Notes under the pieces: generated by a model | What the model saw: the letters and a program-made list of their open reading frames with translations, nothing else | Database searches by the model: none | Told to the model about the DNA's origin: nothing | Assembly (NCBI RefSeq): GCF_030694085.1 | Contig: NZ_JAUXZE010000048.1 | Span: 62,001 to 126,000, forward strand | Length of the DNA: 64,000 nt | Origin: Tabrizicola sp. | GTDB lineage: Bacteria; Pseudomonadota; Alphaproteobacteria; Rhodobacterales; Rhodobacteraceae | Direction of reading: 5' to 3' | Translations under genes and position numbers: made by a program | Part shown: positions 27,711 to 36,736 of the stretch, piece by piece | Layout: each line of letters begins with the position of its first letter | How positions within the stretch are numbered: position 1 is the first letter of the stretch

Positions 27711-28121
27711 TCAGGCCTTGCGCAGGCGGATCACGACGTCGACGCGGCTGACCGCCATGCCCTGGGGCACCTTCGGCAGTTGCGCGATCTCCAGTTCTTC
27801 GGCCGGGGCGTCGGTCAGGGAATGGCTGTCTTCCCAGTAGAAATGCGGGTGGTCATCGGTGCGGGTGTCGAAATAGCTTTTCGAGCCATCGACCACGACC
27901 TCGTTCATCAGGCCCGCCTCGCAGAAGGCCCGCAGCGTGTTGTAGACAGTCGCAAGGCTGACCTTCTCGCCTGCATCGGCAGACAGCGCATACAGGCTTT
28001 CGGCGGTGACATGCCGGTTCATCCCGTCGCCGACCAGAAGTTCCGCCAACGCAAGCCGCTGCCGCGTGGGGCGCAGGCCCCCCGCCTTCAGCCAGTCTGC
28101 ACTGCGTTCCGTGCCGGTCAA
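27711..28121 (-). CDS. irr: Fur-family iron/heme-responsive regulator Irr
   Basis: About 136 residues of a Fur-superfamily protein. The DNA-binding region is GLRPTRQRLALAELLVGDG and VSLATVYNTLRAFCEAGLM. The Irr-type HPH metal/heme site is seen in DDHPHFYWED. The sequence VPQGMAVSRVDVVIRLRK closes it. No ATG fits the family beginning, so TTG 28121 (followed by TGTERSADWLKAGG) is proposed. An upstream ATG at 28211 would overlap the MFS gene. Irr is often found beside fabA in Rhodobacterales, as here. Confidence 0.82.
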   Translation of the reverse strand: MTGTERSADWLKAGGLRPTRQRLALAELLVGDGMNRHVTAESLYALSADAGEKVSLATVYNTLRAFCEAGLMNEVVVDGSKSYFDTRTDDHPHFYWEDSHSLTDAPAEELEIAQLPKVPQGMAVSRVDVVIRLRKA

Positions 28122-28191
28122 TGCCCGCCCCCTGAAATCCCCTTTGATATAGGGGCGCAAACCCGACAGTTTCAATGCGGAATCGACCGGA

Positions 28192-29442
28192 TCACCGGGA
28201 AATCCCCGCAAATCCGCGTGCGATTGCCCTCCAGACCGCCAAAGTCAGCACCAGTGACCCGATTGCCGCGAACCAGAACGGCGCGATCAAAGCCTGCCCG
28301 CGCGACAGGCCAAGCTCGGCCAGACTTACGATCGCCCCCGACAGCACCAGTCCCACCGGAATCATCCCCCAGGCCAGTAGCCGATACAGACTGTTCACCC
28401 GCCCCATGATCGCATTGGGGATCATCCGTTGCCGCGTGCTGACCGAGACGACGTTCCACACCAGCCCGGCAAACTCCATCGCAGCGAAAGCCAGGGCCAC
28501 CGTCACGGGTCCCGGAGCCAAGGCAATGGCTGCAAATCCCAGCGGAGAAGCAACCATTGCCCAGCGCATCGTCCTGACTGGACCCAGGGCGCCCACAATC
28601 CGTTCGCCCAGAAGGCTGCCTGCGATTCCACCCACCGCCCCGCCCGCCAGCATCAGCCCATAGGTCGCAGCCGAAAGCCCCAGATTTTCCTGCGTGTGCA
28701 GCACCAGCGCAATCATCATCATATTGTGGAACAGGTTCCAGAACCCCGTCGTCCAGGCCAGCGTCTTCAACAAGGGCCGCCCGCGCAGGAAAGCGAAACC
28801 CTCGCGGATCTCGGTCTTCCAGCCACGCTTATCCGTCCGCTCGACCTTGAACGAACCAGCCAGCCCCGCCACCAACAGCATCGCCAGCCCGTAAGCCACC
28901 GCGTTCAGCCCGAACGCCAGCGGCAGCCAAAGCCCGATCAGAAAAGCCCCCAGCGCCGGGCCGATCAGCGCGTTTGTCAGAAGCTCCGCGCTCCACAACT
29001 GGCCGTTCGCCCGTTCCAGCTGGTCAGGAGGGACCAGCGACGGAAGCATGGTCTGTGCGGCATTGTCGCGAAAGACCTCGGCCCCACCGACCACCAGGGC
29101 CGCCACGACCAGCGCCAGATACAGCCCCGGGGACGACACGCCTTCGCTGGGCGCGCTGTCCAGCGGCAGCGCCAGCCACAGGGCCACCGCCGCCCCCAGA
29201 AAGGCCAGCGCCCGCACCGCGTCCATGCCCAGGATCAGCCGCCGCCGGTCCACCCGGTCCGTCACCAGCCCGGCGGGCAGCGCCAGCAGCGCCCAGGGCA
29301 GACGCAGCGCCACTGGCACCAGCGCGACAAGCAGCGCATCCCGCGTCAGCAGCGATGCGATCCAGCCCCAGGCCACAACGGCAATCCCGTCCGCCAGGTT
29401 GGTCATCCCGCTTGCGGTGATGAACCGCTGCAACGCCGTCAT
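28192..29442 (-). CDS. Major facilitator superfamily transporter (EntS-like exporter)
   Basis: A 416-residue membrane protein with about 12 hydrophobic spans. The conserved loop [18 protein letters not shown] follows the second span, and [14 protein letters not shown] lies in the second half. It resembles the MFS_3 group of exporters that includes enterobactin exporter EntS. ATG 29442 is chosen for its GAGGGC site. It is upstream of irr on the same strand, so a role in iron or metallophore export is possible but unproven. Confidence 0.78.
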   Translation of the reverse strand: MTALQRFITASGMTNLADGIAVVAWGWIASLLTRDALLVALVPVALRLPWALLALPAGLVTDRVDRRRLILGMDAVRALAFLGAAVALWLALPLDSAPSEGVSSPGLYLALVVAALVVGGAEVFRDNAAQTMLPSLVPPDQLERANGQLWSAELLTNALIGPALGAFLIGLWLPLAFGLNAVAYGLAMLLVAGLAGSFKVERTDKRGWKTEIREGFAFLRGRPLLKTLAWTTGFWNLFHNMMMIALVLHTQENLGLSAATYGLMLAGGAVGGIAGSLLGERIVGALGPVRTMRWAMVASPLGFAAIALAPGPVTVALAFAAMEFAGLVWNVVSVSTRQRMIPNAIMGRVNSLYRLLAWGMIPVGLVLSGAIVSLAELGLSRGQALIAPFWFAAIGSLVLTLAVWRAIARGFAGISR

Positions 29443-29530
29443 GTCCACGCCCTCTTTGCCGCGCCAGACTTGCCACCCTTCACCACCCAATGCTAGGGAG
29501 GGCGAAGGGGATCACGGGGAGACACAAGGG

Positions 29531-30040
29531 ATGGCGTCCTATCCGACAAGCTTCGACAAGGAAGCGCTTCTGGCCTGTTCGCGCGGGGAGCTCTTCGGCC
29601 CCGGCAACGCCCAGCTTCCCGCGCCCCCTATGCTGATGATGGACCGGATCACCGACATTTCGGAAGACCGGGGCGAGCATGGCAAGGGCCATGTCGTCGC
29701 CGAGTTCGACATCACCCCGGACCTGTGGTTCTTCGACTGCCACTTCCCCGGCAACCCGATCATGCCGGGTTGCCTTGGGCTGGACGGGCTTTGGCAGCTG
29801 ACCGGCTTCAACCTGGGCTGGCGCGGCTGGCAGGGGCGCGGCTATGCGCTTGGCGTGGGCGAGGTGAAGCTGACAGGCATGGTCCGCCCGGACCGTAAGA
29901 AGCTGACGTATTACGTCGACTTCACCAAGGCCCTGCAGACCCGCCGCCTGACGATGGGCGTCGCCGACGGGCGGGTCGAAGCGGATGGCGAGGTGATCTA
30001 CCTCGTCAAGGACATGAAGGTCGCGCTCAGCGAGGCATAA
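29531..30040 (+). CDS. fabA: 3-hydroxydecanoyl-ACP dehydratase/isomerase
   Basis: A 169-residue hot-dog-fold enzyme that introduces the cis double bond in anaerobic unsaturated fatty acid synthesis. The active-site segment [20 protein letters not shown] carries the catalytic histidine, and the Asp follows in the GLD block. The family start [16 protein letters not shown] is exact at 29531. In relatives fabA is followed directly by fabB and fabI; here two opposite-strand genes lie between. Confidence 0.95.
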   Translation: MASYPTSFDKEALLACSRGELFGPGNAQLPAPPMLMMDRITDISEDRGEHGKGHVVAEFDITPDLWFFDCHFPGNPIMPGCLGLDGLWQLTGFNLGWRGWQGRGYALGVGEVKLTGMVRPDRKKLTYYVDFTKALQTRRLTMGVADGRVEADGEVIYLVKDMKVALSEA

Positions 30041-30049
30041 GGTCGGCGG

Positions 30050-30433
30050 CTACCAGGAATTGACGCCAAGCATCTTGTCGCCGTTGTAAACCTCGACCGA
30101 AGTGTCCGAGGTCTTGACCCAGGTCTCGCAGACCTCTTTCCCACCGTCGAGATCGGTCCAGGTGCGGCAGAACTTGCCATCCTTAATCGCCCAGGTCCCC
30201 GCGATGGACAGCTTGTTGCCATTGTCCATCTTGGCGCCGCCCGTGGCAGTTCCATCGGCCTCCAAGGCAAGCTCGCCCGTGTAACCCATCCCCGCGCCAC
30301 CCAGCGTCAGGGTGACCCCATCCGCGGTCAGGGCAGTCAATTCCTCGGTGGTCATCGGCGTGCCGTCCTGCGCAAAGGCACCTTGAAGTGCGGCGAACGA
30401 GATCAGCACGGTCGAAATCAGGCGATTCAACAT
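30050..30433 (-). CDS. Exported hypothetical protein (DUF995-like)
   Basis: A 127-residue protein with a signal peptide (MLNRLISTVLISFAALQGAFA). The mature region has MTTEELTALTADGVTLTL and GTWAIKDGKFCRTW then GKEVCETWV. The WxxxxGxFCRTW..C pattern with two cysteines recalls DUF995-type periplasmic proteins; the match is tentative. It is convergent with fabA, whose stop is 9 bp away. Confidence 0.6.
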   Translation of the reverse strand: MLNRLISTVLISFAALQGAFAQDGTPMTTEELTALTADGVTLTLGGAGMGYTGELALEADGTATGGAKMDNGNKLSIAGTWAIKDGKFCRTWTDLDGGKEVCETWVKTSDTSVEVYNGDKMLGVNSW

Positions 30434-30546
30434 TCCTGGAACTCCTTGCAAGCAGGGTGCCGGACAAATGCTCCGGCCCGGAAAGATTTCCTGCCAGCTC
30501 GATTGCGGTCAAGCCTTCAATGCACGGACGCGGCCCGTTACAACGA

Positions 30547-31299
30547 TCAGCGTCCGCGCAAAAGCGCCCGGACCGGCCGCAGCACCCGGCGCGCCCAGTC
30601 GGCGGCCCTGGTCGCCCGCCATCCAGTCGGGACCGAGATGTCGGACCGGCTTGACCGCTGCTGCGCGACCGACGGCGTGCAGACATAGGCCGCCACCTCG
30701 GGATGCGCGCGGCGGAACCAGGAATAGGCCCCGTCGACATGCATCGGCCCGCCGTCGGGCGAGCCCTTGGGGCGCCGCAGCATCGCTTCCAGGTAGTCCA
30801 CCATCTGACCGATCACATCCCCCCGCAGGCCGATGAAATGGCCCAGGAGCAACTCCCGCTCCGGCTCCAGCCGCTGTAACGAGATTGCCCCGCCCGCCGC
30901 CGCCTGGTCGTGACCACGCCCGCCGTGCAGAAAGCCCCAGTCGGTATCGCGCAACGCGTCAAGGCGAGCGTTCCGCGCCAGGGCGGCGGGGGTCCAGTCC
31001 ACGTCGTCCTCAAGGATCAGGATGCTGCGATGGCCCGCTGCCACCGCGTCCTTCAGCGCGCCAAGGTGGCTGAGAAAGCAGCCCCTCTCGCCCAGCGACC
31101 CAAAATCGCCAGGGTCTGCGGGCCGCACCGCCGGAAAGAAATGCACCAGCGGATCGTCCGCCAGGCCGATCAGCGCCAGCTGCGCCGTCATCTCGCGCCG
31201 CCGGTCGGCCCGGTCGGGCAGATTGATCACGTAGACACGATCGAACAAAGCCCGCAGGAGGGCCCGGTCAAATCGCGTCGGTGGGTGGGCTGGTGACAT
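30547..31299 (-). CDS. Glycosyltransferase family 25 protein
   Basis: A 250-residue protein of the LPS-type GT25 family. The start of the domain is [13 protein letters not shown], followed by [17 protein letters not shown] and the metal motif [11 protein letters not shown] late [11 protein letters not shown] block is typical. ATG 31299 is chosen because the domain begins soon after it. It probably transfers a sugar to a surface glycan. It sits between fabA and fabB on the opposite strand. Confidence 0.8.
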   Translation of the reverse strand: MSPAHPPTRFDRALLRALFDRVYVINLPDRADRRREMTAQLALIGLADDPLVHFFPAVRPADPGDFGSLGERGCFLSHLGALKDAVAAGHRSILILEDDVDWTPAALARNARLDALRDTDWGFLHGGRGHDQAAAGGAISLQRLEPERELLLGHFIGLRGDVIGQMVDYLEAMLRRPKGSPDGGPMHVDGAYSWFRRAHPEVAAYVCTPSVAQQRSSRSDISVPTGWRATRAADWARRVLRPVRALLRGR

Positions 31300-31527
31300 G
31301 CCATCAGGATTAGTCGGTCGCTTTCGTCGAGACAAGCGGCACACGCCCGCGCGCAGGCGCGGCGGCGTTCGTTGCAAGTGTATGCGGGATGGACAGGCAG
31401 GATCTGTCCCTTCGGTTGCCAAAACGGGTCTGGCCTGGACGAAACAGGTCACAGCTCTCCGCCCCAACCTCCTTGCCCCCTCCCCCCCTCTGCCCTAAAC
31501 AGTCCTCAAGTCAGCGAAGGAGGCCCC

Positions 31528-32757
31528 ATGCGCCGCGTCGTCATCACCGGGATCGGCATCGTCTCGTCCATCGGCAACACGGCCGCCGAGGTCGAAGCCT
31601 CCCTGCGCGCCGGCAAGTCCGGCATCGTCTTCGCCCCCGACTATGCCGAACACGGCTTCCGCTGCCGGGTCCACGGCCAGCCGAACATCGTGCTGGAGGA
31701 CCACATCGACAAGCGCGACCTGCGGTTCATGGGCGACGGGGCGGCCTATACCTTCATCGCGATGGACCAGGCGGTAAAGGACAGCGGCCTGTCCGAAGCC
31801 GACGTCTCGAACGACCGCACCGGCATCATCGTCGGTTCCGGCGGGCCTTCGACAAAGGCCTTCTTCAAGGCCCACAACATCGTCCGCGAAACCGGCGCGC
31901 CCAAGCGGATCGGCCCCTTCGGCGTGACCAAGGGCATGTCCTCGACCGTCTCGGCCTGCCTGGCGACACCCTTCAAGATCAAGGGCGTGAACTATTCGAT
32001 CACCTCCGCCTGCTCGACCAGCGCCCATTGCATCGGCAACGGGACCGAACTGATCCAGATGGGCAAGCAGGACATCGTCTTTGCTGGTGGCGGCGAGGAA
32101 CTGGACTGGACGCTCTCCTGCCTCTTCGACGCAATGGGCGCGATGTCGTCCAAGTACAACGACACGCCCGACCGCGCCTCGCGCACTTATGACGCCAACC
32201 GCGACGGCTTTGTCATCGCCGGTGGCGGCGGGGTCGTGGTGCTGGAGGAGCTGGAACACGCCCTCGCGCGCGGCGCGAAGATCTATGCCGAGGTCACGGG
32301 CTACGGCGCGACCTCGGACGGCTACGACATGGTCGCCCCGTCGGGCGAAGGCGGCGAACGCGCGATGCGGCTGGCGCTTGGGACCCTGCCGAAAGACCGC
32401 AAGATCGACTACATCAACAGCCACGGCACCTCGACCGTGGTCGGCGACGTGACCGAGGTCGAGGCGATCCGCCGCGTCTTCGGTCAGGGGTCCACGCCTC
32501 CCATCGCCTCCACCAAGTCGCTGACCGGCCACTGCCTTGGCGGCGCGGGCGTGTGGGAGGCGATCTATTCCCTGATCATGCTGAACGGCAACTTCATCGC
32601 CGCCTCGGCCAACGTGGAAACGCTGGATCCCGGCCTTGACCCATCCGAAATCGTCACCACGATGCGCGACAACGTCCAGCTCGACTCGGTCCTGTCCAAC
32701 AGCTTCGGCTTCGGCGGCACCAACGCCACCCTCGTCATGTCCAAGTACCAAGGGTAG
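31528..32757 (+). CDS. fabB: 3-oxoacyl-ACP synthase I
   Basis: A 409-residue condensing enzyme required for elongating unsaturated acyl chains. The catalytic triad is visible: Cys in [14 protein letters not shown], His in [12 protein letters not shown] and His in [11 protein letters not shown]. The ATG at 31528 has a GAAGGAGG site. It is followed after 6 bp by fabI, so the two form one operon. Confidence 0.95.
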   Translation: MRRVVITGIGIVSSIGNTAAEVEASLRAGKSGIVFAPDYAEHGFRCRVHGQPNIVLEDHIDKRDLRFMGDGAAYTFIAMDQAVKDSGLSEADVSNDRTGIIVGSGGPSTKAFFKAHNIVRETGAPKRIGPFGVTKGMSSTVSACLATPFKIKGVNYSITSACSTSAHCIGNGTELIQMGKQDIVFAGGGEELDWTLSCLFDAMGAMSSKYNDTPDRASRTYDANRDGFVIAGGGGVVVLEELEHALARGAKIYAEVTGYGATSDGYDMVAPSGEGGERAMRLALGTLPKDRKIDYINSHGTSTVVGDVTEVEAIRRVFGQGSTPPIASTKSLTGHCLGGAGVWEAIYSLIMLNGNFIAASANVETLDPGLDPSEIVTTMRDNVQLDSVLSNSFGFGGTNATLVMSKYQG

Positions 32758-32763
32758 CGCGTC

Positions 32764-33552
32764 ATGGCCGAACTGATGAAGGGCAAGCGCGGGCTTGTCA
32801 TGGGCGTGGCGAACGAACGTTCGATCGCCTGGGGCATCGCGTCCGCCCTGGCGGCCGAGGGGGCAGAGCTGGCCTTCTCTTACCAGGGCGAGGCCTTCGG
32901 CAAACGGGTTCAGCCGCTGGCGGCAAGCGTCGGGTCGGATTTCCTGATCGACGTCGACGTCACGAACGAGGACAGCCTGGACGCCTGCTTCGGCGAAGTT
33001 GGGCGCCGCTGGGGCGCGCTGGATTTCGTCGTCCACGCCATCGCCTTTTCGGACAAGAACGAACTCACCGGCCGATTCATCAACACCACCAAGGGCAACT
33101 TCCTGAATTCGCTGAACATCTCATGCTTCAGCTTCATCGACATCGCCCGCCGCGCCGAGCCGCTGATGACCGATGGCGGGTCGCTGATCACCCTGACCTT
33201 CCAGGGTTCGAACCGCGTCTCGCCGAATTACAACGTGATGGGCGTCGCCAAGGCGGCGCTGGAATCGGCCACCCGCTACCTCGCGAACGACCTTGGCCCG
33301 CAGAAGATCCGCGTCAACGCGATCAGCCCCGGCCCGATGAAGACGCTGGCCGGGTCCGCCATCGGCGGCGCGCGGGCGACCTTCCGCCACACCGAGGACA
33401 ACGCCCCCCTGCGCGCCAATGCGACGCTGGAGGCAATCGGCGGCACCGCGGTCTGGCTCTGCTCGGACTACGGTGCCTGCACGACCGGAGAGATCATCCA
33501 CGTCGATGGTGGCTATCACGCGCTTGGCTTCCCGCAGGCCGAGAACCTCTGA
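32764..33552 (+). CDS. fabI: Enoyl-ACP reductase (FabI type)
   Basis: A 262-residue SDR enzyme making the last reduction of each fatty acid elongation cycle. The nucleotide loop is GVANERSIAWGIA. The Tyr156-Lys163 pair (E. coli numbering, here the same numbers) is present in PNYNVMGVAKAALE. At position 146, usually Tyr, the sequence LTFQGSNRV shows Phe (codon TTC at 33199-33201). SPGPMKTLAG is the substrate-loop motif. The gene is otherwise a normal FabI. Confidence 0.94.
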   Translation: MAELMKGKRGLVMGVANERSIAWGIASALAAEGAELAFSYQGEAFGKRVQPLAASVGSDFLIDVDVTNEDSLDACFGEVGRRWGALDFVVHAIAFSDKNELTGRFINTTKGNFLNSLNISCFSFIDIARRAEPLMTDGGSLITLTFQGSNRVSPNYNVMGVAKAALESATRYLANDLGPQKIRVNAISPGPMKTLAGSAIGGARATFRHTEDNAPLRANATLEAIGGTAVWLCSDYGACTTGEIIHVDGGYHALGFPQAENL

Positions 33553-33573
33553 CGCAATGGGGCCAGAGGTGCC

Positions 33574-34341
33574 ATGACCCTGACCCCCAGCTACGTGACC
33601 CCCACCTGCGTCACTGACGAAAGCGCTGACGACCCGGACTTCACCATCTGCACCCTGGTGCGCAGCCAGGAAAAGTACGACCGCCTGCTGGGCTCGTTCG
33701 CGCGCACCGGCTTTACCCCGACGAACAGCGAGTTCCTTGCCGCCGACAACCGGGATGGCAACCGCTTCGACGGCTACGGCTGGCAGAAATCGCTTCTCAC
33801 CCGGGCACGGGGTCGCTTTGTGGTTTTCTGCCACGACGACGTCGAGCTTCTGGGGGCGGGCCATGCCCAGCTTCTGCAGGCGCTGGACGACCTGGACCGG
33901 ACCCAGCCCGATTGGCTGCTTGCGGGCGTGGCGGGCGGTCGCTACCGGCCCGTCCAGCACCACCGCCGCTTCCTGCGGATGCACATCTCGGACCCCTGGG
34001 GCGACGACCGTCTCATGGGCGGGGTGCCAGGCCGGGTCGAGACGCTGGACGAATGTTTCATCGTGATGCGCCGGTCGCGGCCAGTCATCGGGTCCTATGA
34101 TCTGGAGGGCTTCCATTTCTACGGCCCCGATCTCTGCCTCCAGGCCGAGCTTCTGGGTGGCTCGGCCCATGTGATAGACTTCCACCTGCGCCACCACGGC
34201 GGCGGAACAAAGGACCAGTCGTTCCAGGAGGCCAGAGCGCGTTTCGTGCAGAAATATGCGCCGCTCTTTCCGGGTCGCCATCTGCATTGCACGACGGGCG
34301 TGGTGCATCTGGTCCCCCCCGACGCAAAGGAGGGTGGGTGA
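33574..34341 (+). CDS. GT-A-fold glycosyltransferase-like protein
   Basis: A 255-residue protein 21 bp after fabI. The start is a Rossmann-like FTICTLVRSQEKYDRLLGSF. The acid motif VVFCHDDVEL fits the metal site of GT-A enzymes, and DECFIVMRRSRP and FYGPDLCLQAELLG match the PF13712-like group. The stop codon lies inside a REP-like palindrome, which adds the last residues. The acceptor is unknown. Confidence 0.65.
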   Translation: MTLTPSYVTPTCVTDESADDPDFTICTLVRSQEKYDRLLGSFARTGFTPTNSEFLAADNRDGNRFDGYGWQKSLLTRARGRFVVFCHDDVELLGAGHAQLLQALDDLDRTQPDWLLAGVAGGRYRPVQHHRRFLRMHISDPWGDDRLMGGVPGRVETLDECFIVMRRSRPVIGSYDLEGFHFYGPDLCLQAELLGGSAHVIDFHLRHHGGGTKDQSFQEARARFVQKYAPLFPGRHLHCTTGVVHLVPPDAKEGG

Positions 34342-34421
34342 ATCACCCACCCTACGCCCGTTCAGTGCGACAAGCGTCGGAATGGGAAACACGCGTAGGG
34401 TGGGCGATCCGCCCACCCTAC
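34331..34421. repeat. Two REP-like palindromes of the GTAGGGTGGGC family
   Basis: Unit one (34331-34354) has arms AGGGTGGGTG / CACCCACCCT. Unit two (34395-34421) has perfect arms GTAGGGTGGGCG / CGCCCACCCTAC, with ATC between. They fill the 88-bp gap between the glycosyltransferase and dioxygenase genes. A third member lies at 13496-13524. Confidence 0.65.
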
Positions 34422-34429
34422 GACCAGAG

Positions 34430-35269
34430 TCAGGCCAGCAGGCCCACAACCGCAGACGCCCGATAGCCCGCGCCGGGACTGCCGGTCATCGCCAGGACCT
34501 GTGCCGCAAGTTCCGCCTCCGAAGAGCCGCGGAATATCCCGTCCCGCCGCAGGCTCACGCCTTCGAAAGGCTCAACACTTGCCGCGTAGCGCGGGTCGGC
34601 GGCATAGGTCGCAGCGCAGGGGGCCTCGGGAAACGCGAACTGCGAGGTAAGAAGCGCCTGTCTGCCGTTGACCGCAGCTTCGGCGCTGGTGAAGACCTCG
34701 AAATGCAGGTGCGGCCAGCGACCCGGGTAGCAACCGGGCAGAACGGTGGTGAATCGGACCCGTCCCGATGCATCGCTTATGGCGACGCCGCGCAGGTAGT
34801 TGCGGTCGGCCGCGCCGTAGATCGAATAGACCCCCGCCGCATCGCACTGCCACAGATAGACGGCGTGCCCCGCCAGTGGCGCACAGGCACGGCGGATGTC
34901 CTGCAATGTCATTTCCAGCCTGACCGGGACACCCTCGGCCACGGGCAGAAGCCCGCCGATCGAGGTGCGGATATCTTCGCGGATGACGCCTGCTTCCGTC
35001 AGGATGTTGACCATCTGACCTTCGCGCACATTGGTTCCGTCCGCCGGGAACGGACCGGGGGTCTCTGCGGGCAGCGCGACACAGGTGCTGCCGTCCGCCG
35101 ACGTCCCCGTTGCCGTCTGCGCCCTGCCCCGCGCGGCCCAGAGCGACAGCGCCATACCGCCCATCGCCAATCCCGTCACCAGAAGTCGCCGCCGTGCCAG
35201 ATACGGCAAGTCCGCGGCCAGCCCTTCGGGTCCATGCTCATCCGGTCGGGTCATTCCACACGTCTCCAT
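34430..35269 (-). CDS. Exported intradiol ring-cleavage dioxygenase family protein
   Basis: A 279-residue protein with a twin-arginine-type segment (ARRRLLVTGLAMGGMALSL, about residues 25-44). The mature domain carries the iron-ligand pattern of intradiol enzymes: Tyr in WQCDAAGVYS, Tyr in LPGCYPGRW and the His pair in WPHLHFEV. ATG 35269 follows an excellent AGGAGAGG site. Export of a protocatechuate-dioxygenase-like protein is known in several groups, but the substrate is unknown. Confidence 0.85.
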   Translation of the reverse strand: METCGMTRPDEHGPEGLAADLPYLARRRLLVTGLAMGGMALSLWAARGRAQTATGTSADGSTCVALPAETPGPFPADGTNVREGQMVNILTEAGVIREDIRTSIGGLLPVAEGVPVRLEMTLQDIRRACAPLAGHAVYLWQCDAAGVYSIYGAADRNYLRGVAISDASGRVRFTTVLPGCYPGRWPHLHFEVFTSAEAAVNGRQALLTSQFAFPEAPCAATYAADPRYAASVEPFEGVSLRRDGIFRGSSEAELAAQVLAMTGSPGAGYRASAVVGLLA

Positions 35270-35433
35270 CGCCTCTCCTGGATCATACGCCGAAGCCGTG
35301 ACAATCCGTCGGAATGACCAGACCCATCCGCGTGGGCAGATCTTGGGGCACAGGCGGCCCAGGCCAAACCTTGACAAAGGCTAAGTGCCAGCGGCCAAGC
35401 CATTGAATTTTGTACCGGACCAGGCTGGGAAGG

Positions 35434-35507
35434 TGGAGCGGGCGGCGGGAATCGAACCCGCGTCTTTAGCTTGGAAGGCTAAGGTCTTACCATTACACAA
35501 CGCCCGC
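35434..35507 (-). tRNA. tRNA-Gly (anticodon UCC)
   Basis: On the minus strand a complete cloverleaf is readable: acceptor GCGGGCG / CGCCCGC, a TTAGC / GCTAA anticodon stem with loop CTTCCAA (anticodon TCC), GGTTCGATTC in the T arm, and an encoded CCA at 35434-35436. Confidence 0.95.
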
Positions 35508-35607
35508 GCTGCATGTGGTAGGTATTCGGACCAAGCCGGTTCGTCAAGGCGGTGCCCCGATGAACCCTGCCTCTTTGTGCGGAGATGCCGACCCGCAAGC
35601 GCTGGAT

Positions 35608-36051
35608 CTACTCTGCGCCGGTATCGCGGACGACGCGGGTGTCTTCCAGGGTCACGATCCGGTCGACCAGTTCAAGGATGTGGTTGTCGTGGGTCACCAT
35701 GACAGTGGTCGTTCCACGGTCAGCGCCATCCGCTTGAGCAGTTGCACGACCGCCTGGCTCGGGTCATGGTCCAGCGCGGCGGTGGGGTTCGTCGGCAAAC
35801 ACGACCTCGGGGTTAGCAACCAGCGCGACGGCGACGCGCTGTTTCTGCCCGCCCGACAGGTTGGCCGTCAGACAGTCGATCCGGTCTTCCAGGCCGAGCA
35901 GGGTCAGCGGATGTTCCGCTGCCGCGTTCCGCCGGATCGGGTCGCCGCGCCCGTGATCCTGAAGTCGCATCAGCACAGTCTGTCGAGCGGTCAGGCTTTC
36001 CTGCGTGCAAGCCGGCGGTCTTCGTCGTGTCCCTGACCGTCCGAAGGGCAT
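35608..36051 (-). pseudogene. Degenerate DevA/MacB-type ABC transporter ATPase
   Basis: One frame (35764-36051) gives [20 protein letters not shown] and then [20 protein letters not shown] followed by VVFADEP, an ABC signature and Walker B, but with an Arg-Ala pair missing after RVAVA. A one-base C insertion after GACGAACC shifts it out of frame; the correct TAALDHDP continues in the next frame. A further lesion separates that from TTVMVTHDNHILELVDRIVT, which ends RVVRDTGAE and stop at 35608. The Walker A half is not recognisable. At least two frameshifts make it a relic. Confidence 0.75.
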
Positions 36052-36343
36052 CGCTTTCCCGACCTTGTGTCATGCCATGAACGGGTTGTTCTCAGCCGTA
36101 GCCTGGCAACCGTCCGAGCCAATCCCGACGCAGGCGTCGCGCGCGGCGATCTATGCCCCAAGGCGGTGGACGGTGATCCGCGGCTGATCATGGTTCCGGC
36201 GACGATGCTGTCGCTTTGGGGCACCGTCTTCACGACCGAAGGTCTGCCGGCCATGCGCACGTCGCTTGCACGGCATGTGGATATCCTCGTTTCCGGGCTT
36301 GGGCATCACGAGCTGACCTTGCGCAGCGGGAAAATCCGCGACC
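36052..36343. other. Region with no supported gene, next to the ABC relic
   Basis: Several overlapping open frames exist on both strands, but none resembles a known family or has a good ribosome site. It may be decayed sequence from the same lost transporter locus. Nothing further can be supported. Confidence 0.4.
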
Positions 36344-36562
36344 TCATGGCTGCTTGTCTGCCTTGGCCATCAGTGCCCGGATGTGACGGGCGAAAACCGC
36401 TGTCGCGGGCAGGCCCAGCACAAGGCCACCTGCCAGCGATTGCACGGGTGTCAGCACCGGCCAGCCGACCCAGGACCAGATCAGCGAGGCGAAGAACAGG
36501 TTCACCGCCATCGCCCCTGCCCCGAACGGATACAGGATCAGGGTCAGCCGCAAGACGCTCAT
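36344..36562 (-). CDS. 72-aa membrane protein, last gene of the nor operon
   Basis: The protein starts MSVLRLTLILYPFGAGAMAV and has two hydrophobic spans (about 3-30 and 38-58), ending in a basic tail. Its start overlaps the stop of the preceding small gene by 4 bp, so it belongs to the nor operon. Such small proteins follow norD in relatives. Function is unknown; a role in NOR assembly is possible. Confidence 0.6.
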   Translation of the reverse strand: MSVLRLTLILYPFGAGAMAVNLFFASLIWSWVGWPVLTPVQSLAGGLVLGLPATAVFARHIRALMAKADKQP

Positions 36563-36735
36563 CTGCGGTTGACCAGCCATTGCACGGCGATCAGCGCGGC
36601 AAGGAAGATCAGCGAGGCGGCAAGGTAGGCCAGCTCCGCCTCGGCAGTTTGCGGCTGCGGGATCGGACGCTGGAACGCCTCGGCCAGGGCAGCGGTCGGC
36701 GCGAGGAAAGGGATCAGGCACAGCATCGGGCGCAT
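36559..36735 (-). CDS. 58-aa exported or membrane protein after norD
   Basis: It begins one base after the norD stop. Residues 1-19 (MRPMLCLIPFLAPTAALAE) look like a signal peptide, and a second hydrophobic span occupies about 38-54, before a VNRR end. Translational coupling to norD and to the following 72-aa gene puts it in the nor operon. It is too short for a family assignment. Confidence 0.55.
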   Translation of the reverse strand: MRPMLCLIPFLAPTAALAEAFQRPIPQPQTAEAELAYLAASLIFLAALIAVQWLVNRR

Positions 36736-36736
36736 G

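Noticed and set aside
27445..27840. A plus-strand frame between the XRE and irr genes
   Set aside because: It overlaps irr antisense, and its residue composition is that of a shadow frame; no ribosome site.
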